From: Betaproteobacteria bacterium
GTDB lineage: Bacteria; Pseudomonadota; Gammaproteobacteria; Burkholderiales; SG8-39
Direction: 5' to 3'
DNA: 37,808 nt
Assembly (NCBI GenBank): GCA_009693335.1
Contig: SHXK01000009.1
Location: 1 to 37,808, forward strand
A model generated the notes under the pieces. The model made no database searches, was not told the DNA's origin, and was given only the letters and a program-made list of their open reading frames with translations. Position 1 is the stretch's first letter. Each line of letters begins with the position of its first letter. The position numbers were made by a program, and so were the translations under genes. Below, piece after piece: positions 1 to 8,271 of the stretch.

Positions 1-1365
1 ACGGTCGCCGTGCTCGAGCGCTCTACACGCCAGGAGCGCGGCGGTCAAAGCCGGTACACCGAGGCCTATTTGCGTATGAAGAGCCACACCGAGGTCACCG
101 ACGATTTCGAGATCATGCTCGCCGAAAATGGCAGTGGTGCCATCGACCCCGAATTGATCCAAGAAGCCGCTGAAGGACGCTCGAACCTTGGGCGTTCGCT
201 GTCGATTGCGGATCCGACTTTGCTGGAGACCTTCGCCAATGCCGCGGGGCCGACCATCGCCTGGCTGAAGGGCTTGGGCGTGCGCTTCGATTTCCTGCCG
301 ACACAGTTCCTCACCCAGTCCCAGCCCCGCCTGCTGCCGGTGGGTGGTGGGTAGGCGCTCGTCGAAGCCCTGGCGGCTGAGGCCGAGAGGCTGGGCGTCG
401 AGTTCCTCTACGAGACCACTGCAACGGGGCTGGTACGTGATGTCGATAATCGCGTGAGCGGATTGTGTGCGAAGCGCCGCGATGGCATGGCGCTGGAACT
501 CGCCGGTTGCGTGGTGCTGGCGAGCGGCGGTTTTGAGGGCAATGCCGAAATGATGACGCGTTACATTGGTCCGCGATCGGTGTACCTGCGTCCAATCTGC
601 AAGGGCGGCTACTACAACCGCGGTGAGGGCATCGAGATGGCGCTCGCCGTCAGCGCCCAGGGCTGCGGGGACTTCGGCAGCTACCATGCTGAGCCGATCG
701 ATCCGCGCTCGGGCGTGGCGGAACCGTCGGTGCTCATCTTTCCCTACGGCATTCTCGTCAACAAGGACGGCCAGCGCTTCACCGACGAAGCTCCGGGCAC
801 GGTGGACGCGCACTACGAGCGCGTCACGCGGCGTATTTACGAGCAGCGCGACGGCGCGGCGTATGTGGTGCTGGATGCAAAACACATGCGTGTACCCAAT
901 TACCGCCTCGCCATCCGTACTGACAAGTCGCCGATCGTGGCCGATTCGGCTGCCGGTCTGGCGCGCGCAATCGGGGTTCCCGAGCAGGCCCTGCTCGCTA
1001 CGCTCGAGGCATTCAACCGTGCATGCGTGTCTGGCGACTACAAGCCGCTAGAGCTCGACTACGTGGCGACCAGGGGCCTGACGCCGGCCAAGTCGCACTG
1101 GGCGCTGCCAATCGACGAGGCGCCGTTCCACGCTTATCCCATCGTTTCCACCAACGTGTTCACCTTCGGCGGTCTGAAGGTAGACCCGAGTGCACGCGTG
1201 CTCGACCGCGACGGCGAGCCGATCGCCGGTCTCTACGCGGCCGGCGAAATTATCGGCACTTACTATGGCAACTATGCTGGCGCAACATCGGTGCTGAAGG
1301 GCCTCGTGTTCGGCCGCATTGCCGGTGCGGATGCGGCTGCTAGGCACCGGTTTGGGAGTAAATAG
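1..1365 (+). pseudogene. FAD-dependent dehydrogenase, fumarate reductase/tricarballylate dehydrogenase-like, partial, with in-frame stop
   Basis: The reading frame enters from upstream of the window and runs to the TAG at 1363-1365, but it is interrupted by an in-frame TAG at 352-354. Protein-like sequence continues in the same frame on both sides (LLPVGGG before the stop, ALVEALAAEAERLG after), so this is one gene with a nonsense codon and not two genes. The family is the fumarate reductase/succinate dehydrogenase flavoprotein group, closest in style to TcuA-like soluble dehydrogenases. Visible marks are the end of the first FAD-binding strand (VAVLER) with RGGQSRYTEAYLRMKS, the VVLASGGFEGN motif, and the C-terminal GLYAAGEIIGTYYGNYAGATSVLKG FAD contact split here as GLYAAGEIIGTYYG then NYAGATS. 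A single C-to-T change of a CAG codon would create the stop. The true N terminus with the GxGxxG motif lies outside the window. Function is a family-level inference; the substrate is unknown. Confidence 0.82.
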
Positions 1366-1366
1366 C

Positions 1367-1489
1367 ATGAAGTCTCTCTCCATCCTGTCCGGCCTGCTTC
1401 TCGCTGCTGCAGGCGGTCTGCTTGCATCCGTCCACCGGCAAGTGGGAAGGTTTTGTCTATACGGCCGGCAATTCAATCCCTTCGGCTAG
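1367..1489 (+). pseudogene. Remnant of a small exported protein, probably frameshifted
   Basis: An ATG two bases after the flavoprotein stop opens a 40-codon frame that begins as a clear signal peptide (MKSLSILSGLLLAAAGGLLAS) and then becomes unconvincing up to a TAG. Switching frame just after the signal peptide gives HPSTGKWEGFVYTAGNS, which looks like genuine protein and then runs into the tail of the opposite-strand decarboxylase gene. I read this as the 5' end of an exported-protein gene that has been frameshifted and truncated. No family is recognised. It may once have been co-transcribed with the flavoprotein gene. Its end overlaps the last codons of the converging gene by 4 bp. Confidence 0.35.
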
Positions 1490-1881
1490 ACGCCGTCCTC
1501 GGCGAACACCTCTTTCGCGATTCTGAAACTCTCCAGCGCCGCCGGCGCGCCGCAGTAGACGGCGGCGTGCAGGAAGATCTCGCGCAGCTCATCTTTGCTG
1601 ACGCCGTTGCGTAGCGCACCGCGTACGTGGAGCTTCAACTCGGTTGCCCGGTTCAGGGCCGTGAGCATCGCCAGATTCAGCATCGAGCGCGTTTTCTTCT
1701 CCAGCCCGGGGCGCGCCCAGCTGGCGCCCCAAGCGTGCGCGGTCAGGTACTCCTGCAGCGGCCAACTGAAGTCATCGGCGTTCTCCAGCGTCTGATCGAC
1801 GTATTCCTTGCCGAGCACTTCTCTGCGTACGGCAAGGCCGCGGTCAAATGCAGCCTGGATTGCGGGGTCGACGGGTTTCAT
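1486..1881 (-). CDS. Carboxymuconolactone decarboxylase family protein
   Basis: A 131-residue protein of the carboxymuconolactone decarboxylase (CMD) family, the fold of PcaC, which decarboxylates 4-carboxymuconolactone in the protocatechuate branch of the beta-ketoadipate pathway. The family marks are RRE.LG near residues 19-24, the helix with KTRSMLNLAMLTALNRATEL, LHVRGALRNGVSKDELREI, and EIFLHAAVYCGAPAAL near the C terminus. It lacks the CxxC redox pair of AhpD-type members, so a decarboxylase or lactone-acting role is likelier than peroxidase support. The ATG at 1881 is preceded by GGAG at good spacing. No other pca gene is in the window, so the assignment to PcaC itself is not safe. It lies on the opposite strand from its neighbours, convergent with the decayed flavoprotein locus. 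Confidence 0.8.
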   Translation of the reverse strand: MKPVDPAIQAAFDRGLAVRREVLGKEYVDQTLENADDFSWPLQEYLTAHAWGASWARPGLEKKTRSMLNLAMLTALNRATELKLHVRGALRNGVSKDELREIFLHAAVYCGAPAALESFRIAKEVFAEDGV

Positions 1882-2003
1882 AGCAAGTCTCCGGTGGGGT
1901 GATGGAAAGCCCGATTGTGCCGTGCGGCGGGGCTAGGCGGCGCGATGGGGCGTGTATTATTCGAGTCCCCCTACATGAGCAAGAAACCAAGGAGCAACAA
2001 ACC

Positions 2004-2330
2004 ATGATTCACGAAATGCGCGTTTACCGCTGCATGCCGGGCCGCTTGCCTGACCTGAACAAACGCTTTGAGACCATAACGCTGAAAATGTGGGAGAAGC
2101 ACGGCATCCGGCCGGTCGGGTTCTGGACGACGGTGGTGGGCGAGAGCAACCAGGACCTGCATTACATGCTGGAGTGGAAGGATCTCGCTGAGCGCGAGCG
2201 CGTCTTTGGCGGCTTCATGATCGATCCGGAATGGCTGCAGGCGCGCGCCGAGACCGAAAAAAACGGGCCGCTGGTTGCCAACATTACCAACACGATCCTT
2301 GCGCCAACCGTCTATTCGAAGCTGAGGTAG
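2004..2330 (+). CDS. NIPSNAP family protein
   Basis: A 108-residue protein starting MIHEMRVYRCMPGRLPDLN, the typical opening of the NIPSNAP family (dimeric alpha-beta barrel fold). The middle carries GFWTTVVGESNQDLHYMLEWKDL, matching the conserved G.WTt..G..N...yl..y.d pattern, and the tail has the usual ITNTILAPTVYSKL. These small proteins are often found inside catabolic clusters of betaproteobacteria, where their role is unproven. The start at 2004 is chosen because GGAG at 1991-1994 sits nine bases upstream; the frame is open further upstream but the added residues do not fit the family. The next gene follows after 8 bp, so the two are probably co-transcribed. Confidence 0.85.
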   Translation: MIHEMRVYRCMPGRLPDLNKRFETITLKMWEKHGIRPVGFWTTVVGESNQDLHYMLEWKDLAERERVFGGFMIDPEWLQARAETEKNGPLVANITNTILAPTVYSKLR

Positions 2331-2338
2331 CAGCCTTC

Positions 2339-2914
2339 ATGGACGCGCGATTCGAGGCGGCGATCGCGCGATTCGACGCGGCGCATGCGGAAGATCAGGA
2401 AAAGGACGCCTCGGGCCAGCCGGCGGAGCTGCTCTACGCGCAACGCATGAGCGCCTGCTTGGTGAAACTGGCGCCCGATGCCTCCGCAGCACTGCGCCTC
2501 GCGGTGCGCTGCCAGCACATCCGCCGCTGGGCGATCCGACGTGGCGACTACCCCGAGGGCGTCGCTGGATACCGGAAGTGGCGCCTGGACGAAGCGGACT
2601 CTCATGCCCTGCAGGCAATGGAAATCCTGGCACAGTCGGGCTATGACGAGGGCAGTATCCAACGGGTGCAGGCGCTGGTGCGTAAGGAGAAGCTGAAACA
2701 GGATCCGGAAGCGCAAATGCTGGAAGACGTCAGCTGTCTCGTTTTCCTCGAACATTATTTCGCAGGGTTTGCGGGCAAACACGACGAAGCAAAGCTGCTG
2801 CGCATCTTGCGCATGACCTGGAACAAGATGTCGCCGCCAGGGCATGCCGCGGCGCTCGAATTAAAACTCCCAGCGCCGTTACGCGCCATCGTCGACAAGG
2901 CGCTTGCAAAATAA
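2339..2914 (+). CDS. DUF4202 domain-containing protein
   Basis: A 191-residue cytoplasmic protein matching the DUF4202 family over its full length. Recognisable stretches are RCQHIRRWAIRRGDYPEG, GYRKWRLDEADSHALQAMEIL, the segment ending DPEAQMLEDVSCLVFLEHYF, and RMTWNKMSPPGHAAAL. The conserved histidines and acidic residues (CQH, the HA of DEADSHA, QMLEDV) suggest an HD-like metal site, but the family has no assigned biochemical function. The ATG at 2339 is preceded by GAGG eleven bases upstream. It follows the NIPSNAP gene closely and ends 17 bp before the stop of the convergent receptor gene. The context suggests membership of the catabolic region, though DUF4202 genes also occur elsewhere. 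Confidence 0.82.
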   Translation: MDARFEAAIARFDAAHAEDQEKDASGQPAELLYAQRMSACLVKLAPDASAALRLAVRCQHIRRWAIRRGDYPEGVAGYRKWRLDEADSHALQAMEILAQSGYDEGSIQRVQALVRKEKLKQDPEAQMLEDVSCLVFLEHYFAGFAGKHDEAKLLRILRMTWNKMSPPGHAAALELKLPAPLRAIVDKALAK

Positions 2915-2931
2915 GAGTGCTCAGGCCGGTA

Positions 2932-3879
2932 TTAACGCGGCTTGTCGATCGCCAGACCCCGCTCCCTGATGAGCGCCGCCCACTTGGCATTGTCCTTGCG
3001 GATGAATTCGAGGAACTGCTCGGGCGTGGTCTGCGCCGGTTCGGCGCCCAGTTCGAGCAGCCGCGCCCTGACCTCGGCGAGCTGCAGGATGCGGTTCACT
3101 TCGAGGTTCAGCTGTACGACGATTTCGCGTGGCACGCCGGCCGCGGTGAGGATGCCGAACCAGCCCGCCGCTTCATAACCTGGCAGGCCCGCTTGGGCGA
3201 TGGTCGACAGCTCGGGCGATGCGGGTGAGCGTTTGGCACCGCTCACCGCGAGCGCGCGCAACTTGCCGGCACGCGCGTGCTGGATCACCGCCTGCGAAGG
3301 TGCGATCATCAACTGCACCTGCCCGCCGAGTAGATCGCCTACCGCGTTGCCGATGCCCTTGTAGGGCACGTGCAGGAGGTCGATTCCCGCCATCGCCTTG
3401 AACAATTCCGCGGCGAGATGTGAGGCCGCACCGCCGCCGCTCGAGCCATAGGCAAGTTTGCCGGGATGGGCTTTGGCGTAGGCCATCAGTTCCGCCACCG
3501 TAGTGGCCGGGATCGAGGGGTGCACCACGAGCAGGTAGGCCGGTGCAGTGAACAGGGCGATCGGAGAGAATTTCGGCAGGTTCTCGGCATCCAGCGGCCC
3601 CGCAGCGATGGTGAGCAGGGTATAGCCGTCAGCAGGCGCGTTGGCCACCACCTCCATGCCTATCTGCGCGTTGGCGCCGGCGCGGTTCTCCACTACCACG
3701 GGCTGCTTGTAGGAGTCGCCGAGATAGCGGCCGACGATGCGTGCCAGCACGTCGGTGCCGCCACCCGGCGGATAGGGCACCACGATGCGGATGGCCTTGG
3801 ATGGGTAAGGCTGGGCCGTGGCGAGTGCCGCAAACATCGTCCAAGCCAGCCCGATAAGCCACTGGATTGCGCTATTCAC
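2932..3879 (-). CDS. Bug/TctC family tripartite tricarboxylate transporter substrate-binding protein (first copy)
   Basis: A 315-residue exported solute-binding protein. Residues 1-22 form a Sec signal peptide ending ALATA/QPYPSKAIR. The mature start has the family hallmark IRIVVPYPPGGGTDVLAR, which includes the loop that binds a ligand carboxylate. Also visible are VVVENRAGANAQIGMEVVANAPADGYTLL, YGSSGGGAASHLAAELF and DLLHVPYKGIGNAVGDLLGGQVQLM. The Bug (Bordetella uptake gene) family captures organic acids in the periplasm for TctAB permeases, but no tctA or tctB is nearby, so this is an orphan receptor. The start is GTG at 3879. It lies 29 bp downstream of the amidohydrolase gene on the same strand and is probably co-transcribed with it, which suggests its ligand is related to the amidohydrolase substrate. 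Confidence 0.93.
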   Translation of the reverse strand: MNSAIQWLIGLAWTMFAALATAQPYPSKAIRIVVPYPPGGGTDVLARIVGRYLGDSYKQPVVVENRAGANAQIGMEVVANAPADGYTLLTIAAGPLDAENLPKFSPIALFTAPAYLLVVHPSIPATTVAELMAYAKAHPGKLAYGSSGGGAASHLAAELFKAMAGIDLLHVPYKGIGNAVGDLLGGQVQLMIAPSQAVIQHARAGKLRALAVSGAKRSPASPELSTIAQAGLPGYEAAGWFGILTAAGVPREIVVQLNLEVNRILQLAEVRARLLELGAEPAQTTPEQFLEFIRKDNAKWAALIRERGLAIDKPR

Positions 3880-3908
3880 CCGCTTTTTCCCGCCGCCCTC
3901 CGTCCACC

Positions 3909-5450
3909 TCAGCCATTCTTCAACACATAGCCGTAAGCGAGGTTGCTGCGGTCGCCACCTTGCTCGTCGTACAGCCGCTTGTAATGGGCGACCTTGTCGT
4001 TCGCCAGTTCAGCGCGCTTGGCCGGCGAAAAGCCGTAGATGCGCGCATTGTTCTCGCCCAGGATGGCGCGCTTTACCGGGCCATTCGCGGGGCCCATCGG
4101 CGCCAAGCCGTAGCGCTTCTGGATCTCCTCGGGGATTTCCATGCGACGCAGGGCTTCGATCTGCCATTGCGGTGCGCCGGTCCACAGCGCATCGGTGCCC
4201 CACACCACATGATCGGCGCCCATGCCGGCGATCATCACGCCCAGCATGTACGCGGCGACGCGCGGCTCGGCCATGTTGCTGTGGGCAAAAATCTGCCCAA
4301 GATCGGCGTAGACGTTGTTGACGCCGAACTGCGACGGGATGTGCGCGAGATCGGTCACCCAATCGACGCGACCGGTGCGCTGCAGTTGGTCCCAGGCGTT
4401 GGCTGCGGTGCCGCCGGGCCCCGCGACCCAGCGGTAGGCCGAGTGATAAATGACGAAATTGAGCTGCGGCCAGTCCTTAGCCGCTTTGCCCACGTCCGCG
4501 ACGTTGCAATAGCCGAGCAGATGCGGGAAATTCGCCTCGACCGAGGGCGGGAACAGGCCTTTGTGGATGCAGACGTTCTTCAGGCCGGGGCGATCCGGGT
4601 ATTTCGCCATCGCCTTGGTCAGCTTCTCGTAGAACGGGTACATGATCTTTTCGTCGTCCAGCCGGAACGGGAACTTGGAGAGGTGCTTGTTGGTGTTGTC
4701 GCCAATGGTGTAGCCCTTCCACGAATCGGGCTTGAGCGTCTCGTTCTCCTCGTCGATCTTGTCCATCCAGCCGGGCCAGCCCGGTGTGAAGATGGCGTGC
4801 GAGAACATGCGACGCGTGCCGGATTCCTTGTTGATTTTCTCGCGTGCGTCGCGCTTCATGTCGTTGGTGAGGAAGGAGAATTTCTGGTCCACCGAGTAGG
4901 AGCCGCTGATGCAGGCCACCTTGGTGTCGCTGTCGAGAAAAATCTCCTTGAAGTAGTTCGGGAACTTCAGATCGTCGATGGTCTGCGGTTTGCCGACCAG
5001 CAGCGGGTTCCAGCCTGCTTTGCCGACCGTCTCGCGTTGCGCCACGAAAGCGCGCACGGGCGTGTCGTCGCGCAGGAAGTGGGTGTGCATGTCCATCACG
5101 AACTGGTCCTTCAAGCCATCGGCGCGCGCCTGCGCCAGGTCGAGATTCGCCGCCTCGGCGGGGTTGACGTCATAAACCGGCGCCGAGTTCTTGGCGTAGG
5201 TCTCGTTCATGGCCACGAAGGCCGCGGCCATGCCGCCCGCGGTCTTGAAGAAATTGCGCCGGCTCATGCGGTTCTTCTTCGCCAGGCGGGCGCCGATGTC
5301 CTTGACGCGGGCCTCGAACTCGCGCTGTCCCGGGGTCTGCGGTCCGGGCATGAACTCGTCGCTCGAGAGTGATTGCACCGGGATGGGCGAGCGGAACAAT
5401 GTCTCGGCGCCGGTCAGTTTTTCGAGTTCTTCGGGGGTCAGCAGACTCAT
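3909..5450 (-). CDS. Amidohydrolase family protein (COG2159-like) with internal Tat motif
   Basis: A 513-residue metal-dependent hydrolase/decarboxylase of the amidohydrolase superfamily. The metal site is visible as MDMHTHF with His122 and His124, His296 in IHKGLF, His336 in IYHSAYRW and Asp420 in WGTDALW, the order expected of a TIM-barrel amidohydrolase_2 enzyme. A twin-arginine motif SRRNFFK sits at residues 63-69, followed by AGGMAAAFVAMNETYA, so the protein may be exported by Tat or may keep an ancestral signal in a non-cleaved region. The ATG at 5450 is preferred because homologues I know start with a similar MSLLTPEELEKL segment and a possible promoter overlaps the alternative ATG at 5486. 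Substrate unknown; members act on aromatic and heterocyclic carboxylates. It heads a two-gene operon with a Bug receptor. Confidence 0.88.
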   Translation of the reverse strand: MSLLTPEELEKLTGAETLFRSPIPVQSLSSDEFMPGPQTPGQREFEARVKDIGARLAKKNRMSRRNFFKTAGGMAAAFVAMNETYAKNSAPVYDVNPAEAANLDLAQARADGLKDQFVMDMHTHFLRDDTPVRAFVAQRETVGKAGWNPLLVGKPQTIDDLKFPNYFKEIFLDSDTKVACISGSYSVDQKFSFLTNDMKRDAREKINKESGTRRMFSHAIFTPGWPGWMDKIDEENETLKPDSWKGYTIGDNTNKHLSKFPFRLDDEKIMYPFYEKLTKAMAKYPDRPGLKNVCIHKGLFPPSVEANFPHLLGYCNVADVGKAAKDWPQLNFVIYHSAYRWVAGPGGTAANAWDQLQRTGRVDWVTDLAHIPSQFGVNNVYADLGQIFAHSNMAEPRVAAYMLGVMIAGMGADHVVWGTDALWTGAPQWQIEALRRMEIPEEIQKRYGLAPMGPANGPVKRAILGENNARIYGFSPAKRAELANDKVAHYKRLYDEQGGDRSNLAYGYVLKNG

Positions 5451-5484
5451 GGCGATTTCTCTTTCTGCGGTTGGGCGGAGTTCC

Positions 5485-5513
5485 ATCCTATGCTCCCCGA
5501 GCAAACAGGTAAA
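5485..5513 (-). promoter_or_regulatory. Possible sigma-70 promoter for the amidohydrolase-Bug operon
   Basis: Read on the minus strand, TTTACC (5508-5513) and TAGGAT (5485-5490) are separated by 17 bp, each matching four of six consensus positions. Transcription would begin near 5478, giving a leader of about 28 nt before the ATG at 5450. It lies in the 94-bp gap between the two divergent units, so a shared regulator site is likely here, but I see no clear operator palindrome. Confidence 0.4.
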
Positions 5514-5544
5514 CTGGGCACTGCAGCATTGCGGAGGGGGCGTT

Positions 5545-6504
5545 GTGAGAAAAGTTCTGATCGCTGGATTGCTGGCGTTGTTGTCGCTGGCGTCGTCGCT
5601 CGCGCAGGGCTTTCCAGAGCGGCCGGTCCGGATCATCGTGCCGCTGCCGCCGGGCGGCTCCCCGGACACCATTGCGCGCTCCTTGGCGCTGAGTTTGCAG
5701 GGCGTCTGGTCGCAGCCGGTGGTGGTCGAGAACCGTACCGGCGGCAGCCAGAACATTGGCGCCGACGTGGTCGCGAAAAGCCCGCCCGACGGCCACACTT
5801 GGCTGATCGCGCCGGACAATGTTTTCGCGGTCAATCCGCATGTGGGCAAGCAGGAGTTCGATCCGCTGGCCGATCTTGCGCCGGTGACGCTGCTCGCACG
5901 CATCCAGTTTCTCCTGGTGGTGCATCCCTCGGTGCCGGCGGCCTCGGTGCAGGAGCTGATCGCCCATGCGAAAGCGAAACCCGGGGAACTGAACCACGGC
6001 TCCTCTGGCAACGGCAGCCCACAGCACTTGGGCGCTGCTTTGCTGCAGCAGCTCGCTGGGATACGCATGAATCACGTGCCCTACAAAGGCGCTGCGCACG
6101 CGCTGGCGGACTTGCTTCCTGGGCGCATACAGGTCTGGATCGGTGCTGCCAATTCACTACTGCCGCACGTCAAGGAGGGCAAACTGCGGCTGCTCGGCAG
6201 CACCGCACCGCAGCGCTTCGCCAACCTGGGCGCGGTACCTACCGTGGCCGAGGCGGGAGTTCCCGGCTACGCGCTCGATCCCTGGTTGGGCCTGTTCGTG
6301 CCCGGCCAGGTGGCACCCGAGATCGTTATGCGGATCAACGCCGAGGTGACGAAAGTGGTCAATGCCCCGGAACTGAAATCGAGACTAGCGGCGCAGGGCA
6401 TCGACATTGCCACCAACTCGCCTGCTGATTTCTCGCGCATGATCCGCGATGACCACGCGCGCTGGGGCAAGATCATCCGGCAAGCGGGCATGAAGGGGGA
6501 ATGA
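5545..6504 (+). CDS. Bug/TctC family tripartite tricarboxylate transporter substrate-binding protein (second copy)
   Basis: A 319-residue exported solute-binding protein with a signal peptide of about 21 residues (LIAGLLALLSLASSLAQ), then the family hallmark RIIVPLPPGGSPDTIAR. Further marks are VVVENRTGGSQNIGADVVAKSPPDGHTWL, LNHGSSGNGSPQHLGAALL and MNHVPYKGAAHALADLLPG. The start is GTG at 5545, chosen because a strong GGAGG at 5533-5537 lies seven bases upstream and because it begins exactly at the signal peptide; the frame remains open upstream without family similarity. It overlaps the next gene by ATGA (6501-6504), so translation is coupled to the thiamine-diphosphate enzyme. Receptor and enzyme in one operon suggest that the ligand, or a product of it, is the substrate of the enzyme. 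The sequence differs markedly from the first copy, so they need not bind the same ligand. Confidence 0.93.
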   Translation: MRKVLIAGLLALLSLASSLAQGFPERPVRIIVPLPPGGSPDTIARSLALSLQGVWSQPVVVENRTGGSQNIGADVVAKSPPDGHTWLIAPDNVFAVNPHVGKQEFDPLADLAPVTLLARIQFLLVVHPSVPAASVQELIAHAKAKPGELNHGSSGNGSPQHLGAALLQQLAGIRMNHVPYKGAAHALADLLPGRIQVWIGAANSLLPHVKEGKLRLLGSTAPQRFANLGAVPTVAEAGVPGYALDPWLGLFVPGQVAPEIVMRINAEVTKVVNAPELKSRLAAQGIDIATNSPADFSRMIRDDHARWGKIIRQAGMKGE

Positions 6505-8264
6505 GGGTGGCGGACGACATTCATCGCGACGTTCCGGTCGCAGTTGCCGAGCAGCAGGACCTCTGGGGCAGCGACGCGATGGCGGCGATGCTGCGCGCAC
6601 TGGAGGTCCCCTATGTAGCGCTCAATCCGGGCGCCAGTTTCCGCGGCCTGCACGACAGCCTGGTGAATTACCTCGGCAACGAGCGCCCGCAGATGCTGCT
6701 TTGCTTGCACGAGGAAGCGGCAGTGGCCATCGCCCACGGCTATGCCAAGGCTTCTGGCAGGATGATGGGCGTGGTGCTGCACTCCAATGTCGGCTTGATG
6801 CACGCGACCATGGCGATCTTCAACGCCTGGTGCGACCGCGTGCCGATGCTGGTCCTGGGCGCAACTGGACCCTGGGACGCGGCGCGGCGCAGGCCCTGGA
6901 TCGACTGGATCCACACCGCTGCGGATCAGGGCGCGCTGGTGCGCGACTACACCAAGTGGGACAACCAGCCCGGTTCAGTGGCCGCTGCCTACGAGGCACT
7001 GCTGCGCGGCGTGCAGATCGCCAATACCGCGCCGCGCGGACCGGTTTACGTGAATCTCGACGCGGCGCTGCAGGAAGAAAAAATTGGCTCGCTGCCGCCA
7101 CTGCCCGAGGTGAGTCGATTCAAACCTGCGGCGCCGCTTGTTCCAGGCAGCGACGCGGTGAGCGAAGCGGCAAAGCTCCTGTCGGCAGCCAAGGCGCCGG
7201 TGATCCTGATGGGCCGCGCCTTGAGGAGCGAAAGCGGTTGGCGCGAACGCACTGCGCTAGCCGAGAAGCTGCAGGCGCGCGTGTTTACGGACCTGAAGGC
7301 GGGCGCGGCTTTTCCGACCGCTCATCCGCTGCACGCGGCGCCGCCGGCGACCTTTCTCGAAGAGCAGGGCAAGCAAGCATTGCGCGCGGCGGACGTGGTG
7401 CTGTCCCTGGACTGGATCGACACTGCAGGCACCCTCAAGCAGGCCTGGGGCGATGAACCGGTGACGGCAAAAGTCATCCTGGTGTCGCCCGATGCGCATT
7501 CGCACCGCGGCTGGAGTATGGACTACCAGGGGTTGCCGCCGGCCGATGTGTACATGATGTGCGAGCCGGACATCGCGGTGCCGCTGCTCACGCAGGCGGT
7601 GCGTGCGCGGCCTGCGCTCGTCCCAGGCAAAGAGGAAGCTCCTGCAAAATCCACGGATGCTGTTTCCATCCGCGCGCTCGCCACTGTGCTGGCGGAGGCG
7701 ACCTCGGACATCGAAGTGTGCATTTCTCATCTGCCCCTGGGCTGGAACGGCGCCTATCGCCACTTCAAGCACCCACTCGACTATCTGGGCGCTAACGGTG
7801 GTGGCGGCGTGGGCGCCGGACCGGGCATGACCGTCGGCGCCGCCCTGGCGCTAAAAGGCAGCGGTCGCATGGTGGTCGGCATCATCGGCGACGGAGATTT
7901 CCTGATGGGAGTCACGGCGCTGTGGACCGCGGCGCATTACCGGATTCCCTGCCTGCTGCTGGTCGCCAACAACCGCTCCTTCTACAACGACGAGTTGCAC
8001 CAGGAACGCGTCGCGCGCCAGCGCGGCCGCCCGGTCGAGAACAAATGGATCGGCCAGCGCATAGACGAACCCGATATCGATCTGGCGATGATGGCCCGCG
8101 CACAGGGGGCCGAAGGTTTTGGGCCCATAAAAAACATTCAAGAGCTGCGGCCTGCCATGGCAAAAGCCATTCAGGCCGTCAAAAACGGCGCGGTGTGCGT
8201 GCTCGATGTACGCGTGGTCCCCGGTTACGATAGCAACATGAGCGGCAACGCCAATAGAAAATGA
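6501..8264 (+). CDS. Thiamine diphosphate-binding enzyme (acetolactate synthase/benzoylformate decarboxylase-like)
   Basis: A 587-residue protein of the three-domain thiamine-diphosphate enzyme family. The N-terminal PYR domain has the catalytic glutamate region LCLHEEAAVAIAHGYA (Glu71), the central domain is the FAD/structural type (KAPVILMGRA near 231-240), and the C-terminal PP domain has the cofactor motif starting IIGDGDFLMG at 461-470 and ending LLVANNRSFYND (Asn490-Asn491). This fits a 2-oxo acid decarboxylase or a carboligase; several residues that bind the activator in true acetolactate synthases cannot be judged here. The gene is translationally coupled to the upstream Bug receptor and lies 7 bp ahead of the aldolase-like gene. 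The likely role is decarboxylation or ligation of a 2-oxo acid formed in this pathway. The exact substrate cannot be read from sequence. Confidence 0.9.
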   Translation: MRVADDIHRDVPVAVAEQQDLWGSDAMAAMLRALEVPYVALNPGASFRGLHDSLVNYLGNERPQMLLCLHEEAAVAIAHGYAKASGRMMGVVLHSNVGLMHATMAIFNAWCDRVPMLVLGATGPWDAARRRPWIDWIHTAADQGALVRDYTKWDNQPGSVAAAYEALLRGVQIANTAPRGPVYVNLDAALQEEKIGSLPPLPEVSRFKPAAPLVPGSDAVSEAAKLLSAAKAPVILMGRALRSESGWRERTALAEKLQARVFTDLKAGAAFPTAHPLHAAPPATFLEEQGKQALRAADVVLSLDWIDTAGTLKQAWGDEPVTAKVILVSPDAHSHRGWSMDYQGLPPADVYMMCEPDIAVPLLTQAVRARPALVPGKEEAPAKSTDAVSIRALATVLAEATSDIEVCISHLPLGWNGAYRHFKHPLDYLGANGGGGVGAGPGMTVGAALALKGSGRMVVGIIGDGDFLMGVTALWTAAHYRIPCLLLVANNRSFYNDELHQERVARQRGRPVENKWIGQRIDEPDIDLAMMARAQGAEGFGPIKNIQELRPAMAKAIQAVKNGAVCVLDVRVVPGYDSNMSGNANRK

Positions 8265-8271
8265 AAAGCAG

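Noticed and set aside
3867-5372. 501-codon open frame on the plus strand
   Set aside because: It is the antisense of the amidohydrolase gene; its composition (Val/Asp/Arg/Gly rich) is typical of a mirror frame in GC-rich DNA and no family is recognisable.
5451-5486. Longer amidohydrolase start at ATG 5486 (with GGGGAG upstream)
   Set aside because: It would overlap the candidate -10 box, and known relatives begin near MSLLTPEEL. It remains possible if the promoter call is wrong.
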